A model generated the notes under the pieces. The model ran no database searches, was not told the DNA's origin, and saw nothing but the letters and a program-made list of their open reading frames with translations. Shown piece after piece: positions 55,264 to 64,000 of a DNA stretch of 64,000 bases (position 1 is the first letter of the stretch; each line of letters opens with the position of its first letter). The position numbers and the translations under genes are program-made. This DNA comes from Halopseudomonas sabulinigri (GTDB lineage Bacteria; Pseudomonadota; Gammaproteobacteria; Pseudomonadales; Pseudomonadaceae): the NCBI RefSeq assembly GCF_900105255.1, contig NZ_LT629763.1, positions 2,946,001-3,010,000 on the forward strand, read 5' to 3'.

Positions 55264-56982
55264 TCAGTTGCGCCCGATGCCGAGCTTGTCGACCCGGTAA
55301 CGCAGCTGCCTGAGGCTGATATTGAGGCGTCGTGCGGCCTCGGACTGATTGTTGTTGGTCTGCGACAGCATGGCGCTGATCTGTTCGGCTTCGTCCTGCT
55401 GTACCCAGTTGTAGGAGCGGCCGTACTGGCGTGGCTCCTCGGCGGCTGGCGCTTCTGCTGGCGCGGCGGCGGTGCCGGGCATGTGGCGGTTGCCGGGAAT
55501 AGTGATGGCGCTCTCCGAGGCCAGCGCCTGGCGCAGTTTTTCACCGCTGAGCAGCTCCTGTTCGCTGGTCAGCGCGGCGCGCTCCAGCACGTTCTGCAAC
55601 TGGCGGATGTTGCCTGGCCAGTCGAAGTTTTCGAGGATGCCGAAGGCCTCGGGGCAGAGGCTCCAATTGCGCTCGTAGTGATGGTTGAGTTCGTTGAGAA
55701 AATGCAGGGCCAGTTGTTTGATGTCTTCCTGGCGCTCGCGCAGCGGCGGTAGATGCACCGGCACCACATGCAGGCGATAAAACAGGTCGAGGCGGAAGGC
55801 GGCCTGGTTTACCTGGGCTTGCAGGTTGACGTGGGTGGCGGTGATGACACGAAAGTCCACCGACACCGACTCGTTGCTGCCAATCGGGTCGACCTTTTTC
55901 TCCTGCAGCACGCGCAGCAGTTTCGCCTGCAGCGACAGCGGCATGTCGCCGATCTCATCGAGGAACAGGGTGCCGCCGTCGGCCTGGACAATCTTGCCCT
56001 GCTTGTTCTGGGCGGCGCCGGTAAAGGCGCCCTTGGTATGACCAAATAGCTCCGACTCGAGCAGGTCGGCAGGAATCGCCGCGCAGTTGATGCAGATGAA
56101 TGGCTTCTCGCGGCGGTCGCTCTGCTGGTGAATCATCCGTGCGAATTTTTCCTTGCCGGTGCCCGACTCACCGAGCAGCATCACAGGTGCGTCGCTGTGG
56201 GCGACCTGGATGGTCGAGCGCACTGCGTCCATGAGCGCCGGGCTGCTGCCGAGAATGCCGTGCGCCAGGCTCTGTTTGACCATGCCTTCAATGGCGATGC
56301 TGTGGCGCAGGCTCTGATTCTCTTTCACCAGATGCTCGGTCTGCTCGACCACAAACTGGTGAATGCGCAGTACCTGGCCGATCATCGCCGCGGCCACGCG
56401 CAACAGGCTGATGTCGCCATCAAAGGGGCGCTCGTGCATGCCTTCGCGTTGCACCGAGAGCACCCCAATGGGCGTGCCTGACTCCAGAATCGGCACCGAG
56501 ATAAAAGCCATGCGGCCACCGCTGTGGTGAGCCAGCTCGGTAATGCGGCGTACGAACAGCGGCTCGTTGTCGACGTCCGGGACCAGGCCGATCGATCCGG
56601 TGCGCATGACGTAACCGGTGACGCCCTGGTTGATGTTCAGATTGAAGCGCCCGGCTTTCAGGTCTTCGACCGACAGGCCGTAGGAGTATTTCACCTGCAG
56701 GGTGTCGGAATTGGCTTCGGGCAGGCTGACCCGTCCGCAGTTCAGCCCGTACAGCTGGGACAGCAAGCGCAGGATGCCCTGAATGGTGCGGGGCGCATCC
56801 AGCGGCTTCTCCAGCAGTTTGGCCATCTCCAGAATGACGACCAGTTCGCGCTTCATCATCTGTTGGGCTATCCGTTCAGGCATGAGATTCAAGATGAGAG
56901 AGTCCTCGCGGCGGAAATGATGTCCGCGCGACCTTTCACCGGTGTTCGGTAGGGATTCAACAACGCGGGGCTTGCCCGCCAT
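55264..56982 (-). CDS. Sigma-54-dependent activator with GAF domain
   Basis: Up to 572 residues. An N-terminal GAF domain (about residues 40-195, with [20 protein letters not shown]), a linker, an AAA+ sigma-54 interaction domain (Walker [15 protein letters not shown] loop in [16 protein letters not shown]), and a C-terminal Fis HTH ([20 protein letters not shown]). There is no response-regulator receiver, so it is probably a ligand-sensing NifA-like activator. The start is uncertain: ATG 56982 and ATG 56883 both lack a strong ribosome site. It very likely binds the palindromes between fmdA and urtA. Confidence 0.9.
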   Translation of the reverse strand: MAGKPRVVESLPNTGERSRGHHFRREDSLILNLMPERIAQQMMKRELVVILEMAKLLEKPLDAPRTIQGILRLLSQLYGLNCGRVSLPEANSDTLQVKYSYGLSVEDLKAGRFNLNINQGVTGYVMRTGSIGLVPDVDNEPLFVRRITELAHHSGGRMAFISVPILESGTPIGVLSVQREGMHERPFDGDISLLRVAAAMIGQVLRIHQFVVEQTEHLVKENQSLRHSIAIEGMVKQSLAHGILGSSPALMDAVRSTIQVAHSDAPVMLLGESGTGKEKFARMIHQQSDRREKPFICINCAAIPADLLESELFGHTKGAFTGAAQNKQGKIVQADGGTLFLDEIGDMPLSLQAKLLRVLQEKKVDPIGSNESVSVDFRVITATHVNLQAQVNQAAFRLDLFYRLHVVPVHLPPLRERQEDIKQLALHFLNELNHHYERNWSLCPEAFGILENFDWPGNIRQLQNVLERAALTSEQELLSGEKLRQALASESAITIPGNRHMPGTAAAPAEAPAAEEPRQYGRSYNWVQQDEAEQISAMLSQTNNNQSEAARRLNISLRQLRYRVDKLGIGRN

Positions 56983-56992
56983 CGCCGCAGCG

Positions 56993-57316
56993 CTAATGGC
57001 TGATCATCCAGGGTCGTCGCGGACCGCTCTGCTGCTTCAGGGCAGGGGGCTGACCTTCGGCGCGCGGCTTGTGCGTACAACTTCCGGAACTGCAACAACT
57101 GTGCCCGTGGCTGACCTTGGGCGCGTGGGCGCTGCGCTCGTTGGTCTCGTGCGCCTTGCGCTGCTGGGCGTTCATGGTCTGCAAGCGGGGGGCGGAAATG
57201 CGACGCTGCATAGGCTGGCTGCAGGCTGGGCAGTCGCGCGGCAGGTTGCGCTCGCTGCTGGGCAGCAGGGCTTCAAAAGGCCCGCAGGCCTCGCATTCAA
57301 AATCGTATAGTGGCAT
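56993..57316 (-). CDS. fmdB: FmdB-family zinc-ribbon protein
   Basis: 107 residues from the ATG at 57316 after GGGAG. MPLYDFECEACGPFEALLPS, then CPACSQPMQRRIS, give a four-cysteine zinc ribbon of the FmdB family. A second cysteine cluster (HSCCSSGSCTHK) follows a basic linker. FmdB-like proteins accompany formamidase genes and may be regulatory or chaperone-like. In the operon between fmdA and the activator. Confidence 0.88.
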   Translation of the reverse strand: MPLYDFECEACGPFEALLPSSERNLPRDCPACSQPMQRRISAPRLQTMNAQQRKAHETNERSAHAPKVSHGHSCCSSGSCTHKPRAEGQPPALKQQSGPRRPWMISH

Positions 57317-57386
57317 GGAGTGCTCCCGGTTGGTGCGAAGAAGTTGCGGCGGCCCGCGCCAGCTTGGTGCGGGCCGCCGTGTGCGC

Positions 57387-58616
57387 TCAGCCTTTCCAGA
57401 GCGCGGTGGGTACTTCGTCGCTGCTGACCGCAATGGTCGGACCGTCAGCGTTGGGCATGATGTCGAAATCGAAGATTTCGGTGGGTATCCAGACCGTCGC
57501 GCAGACGTTGGGTACATCGACGATACCGCTGATGTGGCCCTGTACTGGTGCAGTCCCCAGTAGCGAGTAGGCCTGGGCGCCGCTGTAGCCGAACTTCTTC
57601 AGATACTCGATGGCGTTGAGGCAGGCTTGGCGATAAGCAACGTGGGCATCCAGATAGTGCTGCTTGCCGCTCTCATCAACCGAGATACCCTCGAAGATCA
57701 GGTGTTTCTTGTAGCTGGGCGCCATGTCGCTGGGCTGGAAGATCGGGTTCTTGACGCCGTACTTCTTGCAGCCGTCCTTGATCAGGTTGACGCGAATGTG
57801 AATCCAGCCGGCCATCTCGATGGCGCCGCAGAAGGTGATTTCGCCGTCGCCCTGGGAGAAGTGCAGGTCCCCCATCGACAGGCCACCGCCTTTGACGTAG
57901 ACCGGGAAGAACACCCGTGAGCCCTTGGTCAGATCCTTGATGTCGCAGTTGCCGCCGTGTTCGCGTGGCGGCACGGTGCGCGCGCCCTCGTTGGCCACCT
58001 TGGCGGCGGCGTCACCGGTGGCACGGCCAACGTGGGCGGTGGGTGCGTAGGGCGGGTTGGCCAGGCCGGGTACGCGATCCGGGTCGGTGTCGATCAGCGC
58101 TTGCTCGCGCTTGTTCCACTCATCCAGCAGCTCCTGCGATGGCAGGCAGCCGATCAGGCCGGGGTGCATCAGGCCGATGAATTCGACGCCCGGAATGTGG
58201 CGTGACTTGGTGTAGATACCGTTGAAGTCCCAGATGGTCTTGCGTGCCTCAGGGTAATGCTCGGTCAGGAAGCCGCCGCCATTTTCCTTGGCGAACACGC
58301 CGTTGAAACCCCACATCTGATCGGCGAAGGCGCCGATATCCAGAATGTCGACCACCATCAGGTCACCCGGCTCGGCGCCTTCGACGGCCACCGGGCCGCT
58401 GAGGTAGTGCACCTTGGTGAGGTCGACATCCCGTACGTCTTCGGCGCTGTCATTGTTGCCGATCTGGCCGCCGGTCCAGTCCATGCATTCAATGATGAAG
58501 TCGGCACCGGGTTTCACGGTGGCGACCATGGGCACATCCGGGTGCCAGCGGTTGTGAATGTTGTCGTGCTCCTGAGGGCTTTTGCTCAGGTCGATCTTGA
58601 TCAGTGTTTCAGCCAT
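57387..58616 (-). CDS. fmdA: Formamidase/acetamidase
   Basis: 409 residues from the ATG at 58616 (MAETLIKIDLSKSPQEHDNI). FmdA_AmdA family (PF03069 type) hydrolase that releases ammonia from formamide or related amides in the cytosol. VPPREHGGNCDIKDLTKGSR, GGLSMGDLHFSQGDGEITFC and AYSLLGTAPVQGHISGIVDV are hallmarks. First gene of the minus-strand operon, driven by the sigma-54 promoter at 58685-58700. FmdA works in the same pathway as AmiE but is unrelated by sequence. Confidence 0.95.
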   Translation of the reverse strand: MAETLIKIDLSKSPQEHDNIHNRWHPDVPMVATVKPGADFIIECMDWTGGQIGNNDSAEDVRDVDLTKVHYLSGPVAVEGAEPGDLMVVDILDIGAFADQMWGFNGVFAKENGGGFLTEHYPEARKTIWDFNGIYTKSRHIPGVEFIGLMHPGLIGCLPSQELLDEWNKREQALIDTDPDRVPGLANPPYAPTAHVGRATGDAAAKVANEGARTVPPREHGGNCDIKDLTKGSRVFFPVYVKGGGLSMGDLHFSQGDGEITFCGAIEMAGWIHIRVNLIKDGCKKYGVKNPIFQPSDMAPSYKKHLIFEGISVDESGKQHYLDAHVAYRQACLNAIEYLKKFGYSGAQAYSLLGTAPVQGHISGIVDVPNVCATVWIPTEIFDFDIMPNADGPTIAVSSDEVPTALWKG

Positions 58617-58684
58617 GACAGGGAATCCTCTGCGTCTGGGGGGGTAGTTTGTCAGGCCCAATGACGGCCCGTGCCCAATCCCAG

Positions 58685-58700
58685 AGCATTAGCCGTGCCA
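58685..58700 (-). promoter_or_regulatory. Sigma-54 promoter of the fmdA operon
   Basis: On the minus strand TGGCACG-GCTA-ATGCT matches the consensus TGGCACG-N4-TTGCW except for one base at -12. It lies 69 bases upstream of the fmdA ATG, facing it. Confidence 0.75.
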
Positions 58701-58786
58701 GCTTTGTTTACAATTTGAAATGCGTTTGAAATCAGTGGCTTGAAGTAATTGTCAAGAATGGCGGCAGCTATGTCGGTGCAGTCTTG

Positions 58787-58875
58787 TGACAATGTCATGG
58801 GGTGATTGCTGACATTGTCATGACAATGTCATTCGCACATTGTCATTTCCCGGGTGCCTGGCTTTGACATTGCGT
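58787..58875. promoter_or_regulatory. Cluster of TGACAWTGTCA activator sites
   Basis: Three perfect 11-bp inverted repeats TGACA-W-TGTCA at 58787-58797, 58810-58820 and 58821-58831 (the last two abutting), a near match at 58835-58845 (9 of 11) and a weaker one at 58865-58875 (8 of 11). They lie about 90-190 bases upstream of both sigma-54 promoters, the normal place for enhancer sites of an NtrC/NifA-type activator. Confidence 0.75.
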
Positions 58876-58976
58876 GACCCTGCCGAGGCGGGCCAAACCG
58901 CGGTTTTGTCTCATGCCTATGATTTAAAACAGATTTTCATTTGCAGGGGATTTATTTTTCGGCGGCTGGGAGGTGC

Positions 58977-58992
58977 TGGCACAGTGGTTGCT
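58977..58992 (+). promoter_or_regulatory. Sigma-54 promoter of the urt-type operon
   Basis: TGGCACA-GTGG-TTGCT: the GG of -24 and GC of -12 are correctly spaced and only the seventh base departs from consensus. It is 80 bases upstream of the urtA-like ATG. Confidence 0.85.
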
Positions 58993-59071
58993 CTGGGGTG
59001 AGGGTGACAGGCAAGCGGGTAGGGAGTGCGGCCCGCTTTCCGGTTTTACCCACACTAAGGAGATTTACCCT

Positions 59072-60301
59072 ATGCAAGATTCAACACACAGCAAGCCGGC
59101 CTGGAAGCGCCGCCTTCTCGGGTTGGCGCTGAGTACCGGGTTGGGCTTTTCCGGAATGGCCGGCGCTGCCGAAGTCAACACCACTGGCCTGGCGGTCACC
59201 GATGACACTGTGCAGGTCGGTATCCTGCACTCGATCACTGGCACCATGGCGATCAGCGAAACCGGTTCGGTAGAAGCTGAAAAGCTCGCCATTGAACAGA
59301 TCAACGCGGCTGGCGGTGTGCTGGGTCGTCAGATCGAGATCATTCAGGAAGACGGCGCCAGTGACTGGCCGACCTTCGCTGAGAAAGCGCGCAAGCTGCT
59401 GGTGCAGGACAACGTAGCCGCCGTCTTCGGCTGCTGGACCTCTGCCTCACGCAAAGCGGTTCTGCCCGTGTTCGAGAAAGAAAACGGCATGCTCTACTAC
59501 CCGACTTTCTATGAAGGTCTGGAGCAGTCCAAGAACGTGATCTACACCGGTCAGGAAGCGACCCAGCAGATTCTGGCTGGCCTCGACTGGATCGCCAAGG
59601 AGAAGGACGCCAAGACTTTCTACCTGGTCGGCTCCGACTACATCTGGCCACGTACCTCCAACAAGATTGCACGCAAGCACATTGAAACCGTGCTGGGCGG
59701 CACCGTTGTTGGTGAAGAGTACTACCCGCTGGGCAACACCAACTTCGGCTCGCTGATCAACAAGATCCGCCTGAAGAAGCCTGACGTTGTTTACTCCAGC
59801 ATCGTGGGCGGCTCCAACGTTGCCTGGTGGAAGCAGCTGAAAGCGGCCGGTATCACCGCTGACCGTCAAACCATCATGACCATCTCGGTTACCGAGGACG
59901 AAGTGCTCGGCATCGGCGGCGAAAACATGGAAGGTTTCTACTCCTCCATGAAGTACTTCCAGTCGCTGGATAACGAAAACAACGTCGAGTTTGTTAAAGC
60001 CTTCAAAGAGCGTTGGGGTGACGACAGCGTTATCGGTGACGTAACTCAAGCCGCTTACCTTGGCCCCTGGTTGTGGAAAGCCGCCGTCGAGAAAGCCGGT
60101 AGCTTTGATGTTGATGCCGTCGCTGCGGCCTCTGCGGAAATCGAGCTGACCACCGCGCCTGAAGGCTACGTGAAAGTGCACGAGAACCATCACCTGTGGA
60201 GCAAGCTGCGTGTGGGTCAATGGCAGGCAGATGGTCAGGCCAAAGTGGTTTACGAGTCTGATCTGATCGAGCCAAACCCCTTCCCGGAAGGTTATCAATA
60301 A
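59072..60301 (+). CDS. urtA: Urea/short-chain amide ABC transporter, binding protein
   Basis: 409 residues from the ATG at 59072 with AAGGAG upstream. A signal peptide (KRRLLGLALSTGLGFSGMAG) precedes a Peripla_BP_5 domain: VQVGILHSITGTMAISETGS, VFGCWTSASRKAVLPVFEKE and MLYYPTFYEGLEQSKNVIYT are UrtA/AmiC/FmdD-type signatures. It captures urea or short amides in the periplasm. The operon context with formamidase and amidase favours amides, as for FmdD; the UrtA label is by similarity. Confidence 0.88.
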   Translation: MQDSTHSKPAWKRRLLGLALSTGLGFSGMAGAAEVNTTGLAVTDDTVQVGILHSITGTMAISETGSVEAEKLAIEQINAAGGVLGRQIEIIQEDGASDWPTFAEKARKLLVQDNVAAVFGCWTSASRKAVLPVFEKENGMLYYPTFYEGLEQSKNVIYTGQEATQQILAGLDWIAKEKDAKTFYLVGSDYIWPRTSNKIARKHIETVLGGTVVGEEYYPLGNTNFGSLINKIRLKKPDVVYSSIVGGSNVAWWKQLKAAGITADRQTIMTISVTEDEVLGIGGENMEGFYSSMKYFQSLDNENNVEFVKAFKERWGDDSVIGDVTQAAYLGPWLWKAAVEKAGSFDVDAVAAASAEIELTTAPEGYVKVHENHHLWSKLRVGQWQADGQAKVVYESDLIEPNPFPEGYQ

Positions 60302-60373
60302 GCCGTCCTGGTGACGTGATGCAATCCGATGCGGCCCTCGCGGCCGCATCCTTCCGAGTCTAGGAGAGCAATT

Positions 60374-61297
60374 ATGGGCGGTTACACATCGCAGGAGCTG
60401 ACGGCCATTTTCGTCATGCAGGGCTTCAGTGGCCTGAGCCTGTTCTGCGTCTTTCTGCTGATGGCCCTCGGGCTGGCGATCATTTTCGGGCAGATGGGCG
60501 TTATCAATATGGCCCATGGTGAGTTTCTTACCCTGGGCGCTTACATCACCTGGATGGTATCCAAACTGGCCACGGAAACCTGGCCCTGGATGCAGGATTT
60601 TTACTTCCCGCTGGCGGTGGTGCTCGCCTTTGCCGGTACCTTTGTGCTCGGTTATCTGGTGGAAATGCTGTTGATCAGGCGCCTTTACAGTCGGCCGCTG
60701 GATACGCTGCTGGCGACCTGGGGGCTGGGTCTGATCCTGCAGCAGATTTACCGCTCTACTTTCGGTCCGCGTGAAGTCAGCGTGGTGATGCCCGACTGGC
60801 TGATGGGGTCTTGGGCGCCAACCGACATTATCGATATTCCATTGAACGGCCTGTTCGTGATGGGCATCACCTCCCTGATGACGCTGCTGGTAGTGATACT
60901 GCTGTATCGCTCGCGCTGGGGCATCAAGGTGCGTGCCACCACGCAGAACCGGGCAATGGCAAACGCCGCGGGTATCAATACCCAGCGGGTTGACCGTTTT
61001 ACCTTTGCACTGGGTTGCGGCATCGCCGGTGTGGCGGGTGCGGCCTTTACCACTATTGCCTCCACCGGGCCGACCACCGGCGGGCTGTATATCGTCGATA
61101 CCTTCCTGGTGGTGGTGTTTGGCGGTGCAGCCAGCTTGCTCGGCACCGTGGTCTCGGCGTTCGGTATTGCCCAGTCGCAATCGATTCTCGAGTTTTTCCT
61201 CAGTGGGTCCATGGCCAAGGTCATCACCCTGCTGACCGTGGTGGGCATTCTGATGTTCCGTCCCCAAGGGCTCTTTGCAAGCAAGGTGCGTCGCTAA
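60374..61297 (+). CDS. urtB: ABC transporter permease UrtB/LivH type
   Basis: 307 residues from the ATG at 60374 after AGGAGA. Eight to nine membrane helices. LAIIFGQMGVINMAHGEFLT is the branched-chain-amino-acid/urea permease signature; RATTQNRAMANAAGINTQRV is the cytosolic coupling loop. Co-transcribed with the binding protein. Confidence 0.92.
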   Translation: MGGYTSQELTAIFVMQGFSGLSLFCVFLLMALGLAIIFGQMGVINMAHGEFLTLGAYITWMVSKLATETWPWMQDFYFPLAVVLAFAGTFVLGYLVEMLLIRRLYSRPLDTLLATWGLGLILQQIYRSTFGPREVSVVMPDWLMGSWAPTDIIDIPLNGLFVMGITSLMTLLVVILLYRSRWGIKVRATTQNRAMANAAGINTQRVDRFTFALGCGIAGVAGAAFTTIASTGPTTGGLYIVDTFLVVVFGGAASLLGTVVSAFGIAQSQSILEFFLSGSMAKVITLLTVVGILMFRPQGLFASKVRR

Positions 61298-61324
61298 GCG
61301 ACGCCCTGGCTGGAGGTTATTGAA

Positions 61325-62467
61325 ATGGATAAGTGGATAGCAGCATTTGGGGGGCGGCAACGGTTGTTGCAGTTGCTGGCGCTGGCCGTCCTGCTTCTGG
61401 TCATTCTGCCGCTGACGCTGGATATCTTCCGGTTGAATCTGGTCGGCAAGTATCTGACCTATGCCTTTGTGGCGGTGGGCCTGGTGCTCTGCTGGGGATA
61501 CGGCGGCATTCTCAGCCTGGGGCAGGGGGTGTTTTTCGGCATCGGCGGGTACTGCATGGCGATGTTTCTCAAGCTGGAAGCGTCCAGCCCCGAGAACACC
61601 GCTATTCAAAGTACGCCGGGTATTCCGGACTTCATGGACTGGAACCAGATCACCGAACTGCCGGCGATGTGGATGCCCTTTCACAGTCTGACCCTGACCA
61701 TAGCGCTGATCCTGACGGTGCCGGCGTTGTTCGCTTTCATCATCGGTGCGGCCATGTTCAAGCGGCGTGTGGGTGGGGTGTATTTTGCGATCATCACCCA
61801 GGCCATCGCGTCCATCGCCACCATTCTGATCATCGGTCAGCAGGGCTACACCGGCGGCATCAATGGTATTACCGACCTGCGCACGTTGCTGGGCTGGGAT
61901 ATCCGCCCGGACAGTTCGAAGTATCTGCTGTACTTCCTCTGCTGCATCCTGTTGATCGTCTGCCTGCTGATCGGTCAGTTTGTGCTTAACAGCCGCTACG
62001 GCAAGTTGCTGATTGCCATGCGCGACCAGGAAGACCGCGTGCGCTTCTCCGGGTATGACGTCGCCAACATCAAGATCTTCGTGTTTGCCCTGGCCGGGGT
62101 GTTTTCCGCGCTGGGCGGTGCGATGTTCGCGCTGCAGGTTGGCTTCATGTCGCCGTCGTTTGTCGGCACTGTGGTGTCGATTGAAATGGTCATCTTCTGC
62201 GCGGTGGGCGGTCGGCTTTCGCTGATTGGCGCGGTGTACGGCGCGCTGCTGGTCAATCTGGCCAAGACCCTGCTGTCGGAGAGCTTCCCGCAGCTGTGGA
62301 TCGTGTTCATGGGTGCACTCTTTATTGGCGTGGTGCTGCTATTCCCGCAGGGACTGGCCGGTATCTACGAAGACTATGTTCGTCCTCGGGTAGCAGCGTT
62401 GTTCTCGCGCAAGTCGAGCGGCAAGCGCAGCGCTGACGACGGTGTTGCACAGGAGGCACAGTCATGA
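61325..62467 (+). CDS. urtC: ABC transporter permease UrtC/LivM type
   Basis: 380 residues, about ten helices. YGGILSLGQGVFFGIGGYCM is the UrtC signature and LIAMRDQEDRVRFSGYDVAN the coupling loop. Ends in a basic tail; the stop overlaps the urtD start by ATGA. Confidence 0.92.
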   Translation: MDKWIAAFGGRQRLLQLLALAVLLLVILPLTLDIFRLNLVGKYLTYAFVAVGLVLCWGYGGILSLGQGVFFGIGGYCMAMFLKLEASSPENTAIQSTPGIPDFMDWNQITELPAMWMPFHSLTLTIALILTVPALFAFIIGAAMFKRRVGGVYFAIITQAIASIATILIIGQQGYTGGINGITDLRTLLGWDIRPDSSKYLLYFLCCILLIVCLLIGQFVLNSRYGKLLIAMRDQEDRVRFSGYDVANIKIFVFALAGVFSALGGAMFALQVGFMSPSFVGTVVSIEMVIFCAVGGRLSLIGAVYGALLVNLAKTLLSESFPQLWIVFMGALFIGVVLLFPQGLAGIYEDYVRPRVAALFSRKSSGKRSADDGVAQEAQS

Positions 62468-63204
62468 CATCGCCCATTCTGTTGGCCATCGAAGATCTGA
62501 CCGTATCCTTTGACGGTTTCAAGGCTGTCGACGGACTCAATCTGTACGTAGAGCGCAATGAGGTGCGGGTAGTGATCGGCCCCAATGGCGCCGGCAAGAC
62601 CACGCTGCTGGATCTGATCTGTGGCAAGACCAAGGCGTCTGCGGGGTCAATCAAGTTCAAGGACACCGAGCTGACCAAATTGGTAGAGCATGACATCGTC
62701 AAGGCGGGCGTGGGACGCAAGTTCCAGACGCCCTCTATTTACGAAAACCTCAGCGTGCGGGAAAACCTGGAGCTCTCCTACCCGAAGGGGCGCAATGTCT
62801 TTGGCAGCCTGTTCTTCAAGGTGACTGACAAGGTTCAGGCGCGGGTACTTGAGGTGGCCAGAGATATTTTCCTGAGTGATCGCCTGGACACCAGCGCGGG
62901 TCTGCTCAGCCACGGGCAAAAGCAGTGGTTGGAAATCGGCATGCTGCTGATTCAGGACCCGGAGCTGTTGATGCTGGATGAGCCGGTAGCCGGTATGAGT
63001 GTTTCCGAGCGGGAGGCCACGGCCGAGCTGCTGGGCCGCATCAGCAAGAACCGCTCGGTGATCGTCATCGAACACGACATGGACTTCGTCAAGGACATTG
63101 CTCACCGCGTCACCGTGCTGCATCAGGGCAAGCTGCTCGCTGAAGGCAAGATGGATGAGGTGCAGCAGAACGAAAAGGTCATCGAGGTTTACCTCGGTCA
63201 TTAA
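62464..63204 (+). CDS. urtD: ABC transporter ATP-binding protein UrtD
   Basis: 246 residues. Walker A GPNGAGKTT, signature LLSHGQKQWLEIG, Walker B LLMLDEPVAGM and the switch histidine in SVIVIEHDMDFVKD. The LSHGQ variant in place of LSGGQ is characteristic of UrtD. Coupled to urtC by ATGA. Confidence 0.93.
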   Translation: MTSPILLAIEDLTVSFDGFKAVDGLNLYVERNEVRVVIGPNGAGKTTLLDLICGKTKASAGSIKFKDTELTKLVEHDIVKAGVGRKFQTPSIYENLSVRENLELSYPKGRNVFGSLFFKVTDKVQARVLEVARDIFLSDRLDTSAGLLSHGQKQWLEIGMLLIQDPELLMLDEPVAGMSVSEREATAELLGRISKNRSVIVIEHDMDFVKDIAHRVTVLHQGKLLAEGKMDEVQQNEKVIEVYLGH

Positions 63205-63223
63205 CTGAGTAGGGAGCATGAGC

Positions 63224-63913
63224 ATGTTGAAAGTAAGCGACCTGCGGGTCAGTTATGGCATGAGCGAGGTCATCCACGGCATCAATCTGGAGGTGGGCGA
63301 GAACGAGACGGTCGCCATCATGGGCCGCAATGGCATGGGCAAGACCACGCTGTTCAAGTCGCTGATCGGCATGATTCCCTGCAGTGGCGGTGAGATCACC
63401 TTTAACGACAGGGCGTTGTCGAAGCTGCAGTCCTACCAGCGGGTGGCCAGTGGCATTGCCTACGTGCCACAGGGGCGGATGGTATTTCCGACCCTGACAG
63501 TAGAGGAAAACATCATGGCCGGGCTGGAGGTCACCGGACGCCGCAAGGTACCGGATGACATCTATGAGCTGTTCCCGGTGCTGCTGGAAATGCGCCACCG
63601 CAAGGCGGGCAACCTATCGGGCGGCCAGCAACAGCAGCTGGCGATCGGGCGGGCGCTGGCGGCTAACCCCAAGGTGCTGTTGCTGGATGAGCCGACCGAG
63701 GGGATTCAGCCGTCGATCATCAAACAGCTGGCAACCACGCTGAATGAAATCAAGCAGCTGCGCAAGATCAGCATTGTGGTGTCGGAGCAGGTATTGAGCT
63801 TCGCGCTCAATGTGGCCGATCGCATGCTGGTGATCGACAAGGGCAAGATAGTGCATGAAGCCGTCGGCGAGCAGATCGACAAGGCGCACATCAGCAAGTA
63901 TCTGTCCGTCTAA
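63224..63913 (+). CDS. urtE: ABC transporter ATP-binding protein UrtE
   Basis: 229 residues from the ATG at 63224, which is 8 bases from AGGGAG; an ATG two codons earlier is too close to it. Walker A GRNGMGKTT, signature NLSGGQQQQLAIG, Walker B VLLLDEPTEGIQPS and IVVSEQVLSFAL. It pairs with UrtD to power the permease. Last gene of the operon. Confidence 0.93.
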   Translation: MLKVSDLRVSYGMSEVIHGINLEVGENETVAIMGRNGMGKTTLFKSLIGMIPCSGGEITFNDRALSKLQSYQRVASGIAYVPQGRMVFPTLTVEENIMAGLEVTGRRKVPDDIYELFPVLLEMRHRKAGNLSGGQQQQLAIGRALAANPKVLLLDEPTEGIQPSIIKQLATTLNEIKQLRKISIVVSEQVLSFALNVADRMLVIDKGKIVHEAVGEQIDKAHISKYLSV

Positions 63914-63933
63914 AGGCCATAAACACTGGCCCG

Positions 63934-63966
63934 GCCCGGCACCTGAACAAGGCGCCGGGCTTTTTT
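63934..63966 (+). terminator. Terminator after urtE
   Basis: GCCCGGC / GCCGGGC stem with an inner CCT/AGG pairing, followed by six T, 21 bases after the urtE stop. No further gene is visible before the window ends. Confidence 0.88.
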
Positions 63967-64000
63967 GTGTGCGAGATGAAAATAAGCGCTTGACGGCCCC

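Noticed and set aside
59447..61684. A 745-codon open frame antisense to urtA-urtC
   Set aside because: It lies opposite three well-recognised transporter genes, has no family resemblance and a Gln/His-rich composition typical of reversed high-GC coding DNA.

Overview
The window reads as a chromosomal segment of a gammaproteobacterium in the Pseudomonadaceae. The block from rsmE (about 30.1 kb) to maeB (about 53.0 kb) carries rsmE, tatCBA, hisE, hisI, ubiB, ubiJ, ubiE, phaI, phaF, phaD, phaC2, phaZ, phaC1, hslU, hslV, a SPOR protein, argS, priA, rpmE, a nuclease and maeB. From memory this is the order seen in Pseudomonas aeruginosa. A class II (medium-chain-length) PHA locus and high GC agree. 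A marine-type trimethylamine monooxygenase and the amide genes suggest a Halopseudomonas-like lineage, but that is inference.

Layout. 0-7.3 kb: end of a PhzF-family gene, an MliC-META lipoprotein, NnrU, a stand-alone glutamate-synthase-like flavoprotein, a DUF2891 protein, proline iminopeptidase, dtd and a repeat-rich spacer with a 34-bp inverted repeat. 7.3-19.9 kb: mostly single accessory genes, including a DsbA-fold isomerase and an SDR divergent from an HxlR regulator, a nitronate-monooxygenase/hotdog pair, an MFS transporter, map with a ParD-like gene, and a PhoD-type phosphatase. 20.0-24.5 kb: a low-GC cluster of integron gene cassettes with recognisable attC sites and no integrase in the window (a CALIN). 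One attC is split by an IS1111-type (IS110 family) insertion sequence. 25.4-28.3 kb: tmm (trimethylamine monooxygenase), a DMT-family transporter, a 97-residue protein and a 36-residue membrane microprotein, apparently one operon. 28.4-30.0 kb: an orphan lipoprotein and a ZIP metal transporter. 30.1-53.0 kb: the housekeeping and PHA block described above.

53.1-63.9 kb is an amide/urea nitrogen-scavenging module. A minus-strand operon fmdA-fmdB-(sigma-54 activator)-amiE-amiB faces a plus-strand five-gene urea/short-chain-amide ABC transporter (urtABCDE type). The 455-bp region between them holds two divergent sigma-54 (-24/-12) promoters and a cluster of TGACAWTGTCA palindromes, the expected binding sites of the encoded activator. 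The predicted logic is that amides are imported by the ABC system, hydrolysed by FmdA and AmiE, and the whole set is switched on with RpoN. amiE and amiB are here without amiC, amiR or amiS.

The most unusual items are the integrase-less cassette cluster with its attC-targeted IS, the sigma-54 divergent amide regulon, the tmm operon with a microprotein, and the ParD-like/map pair with a tandem overlapping operator. All assignments come from reading the sequence and from family knowledge; no database search was run.
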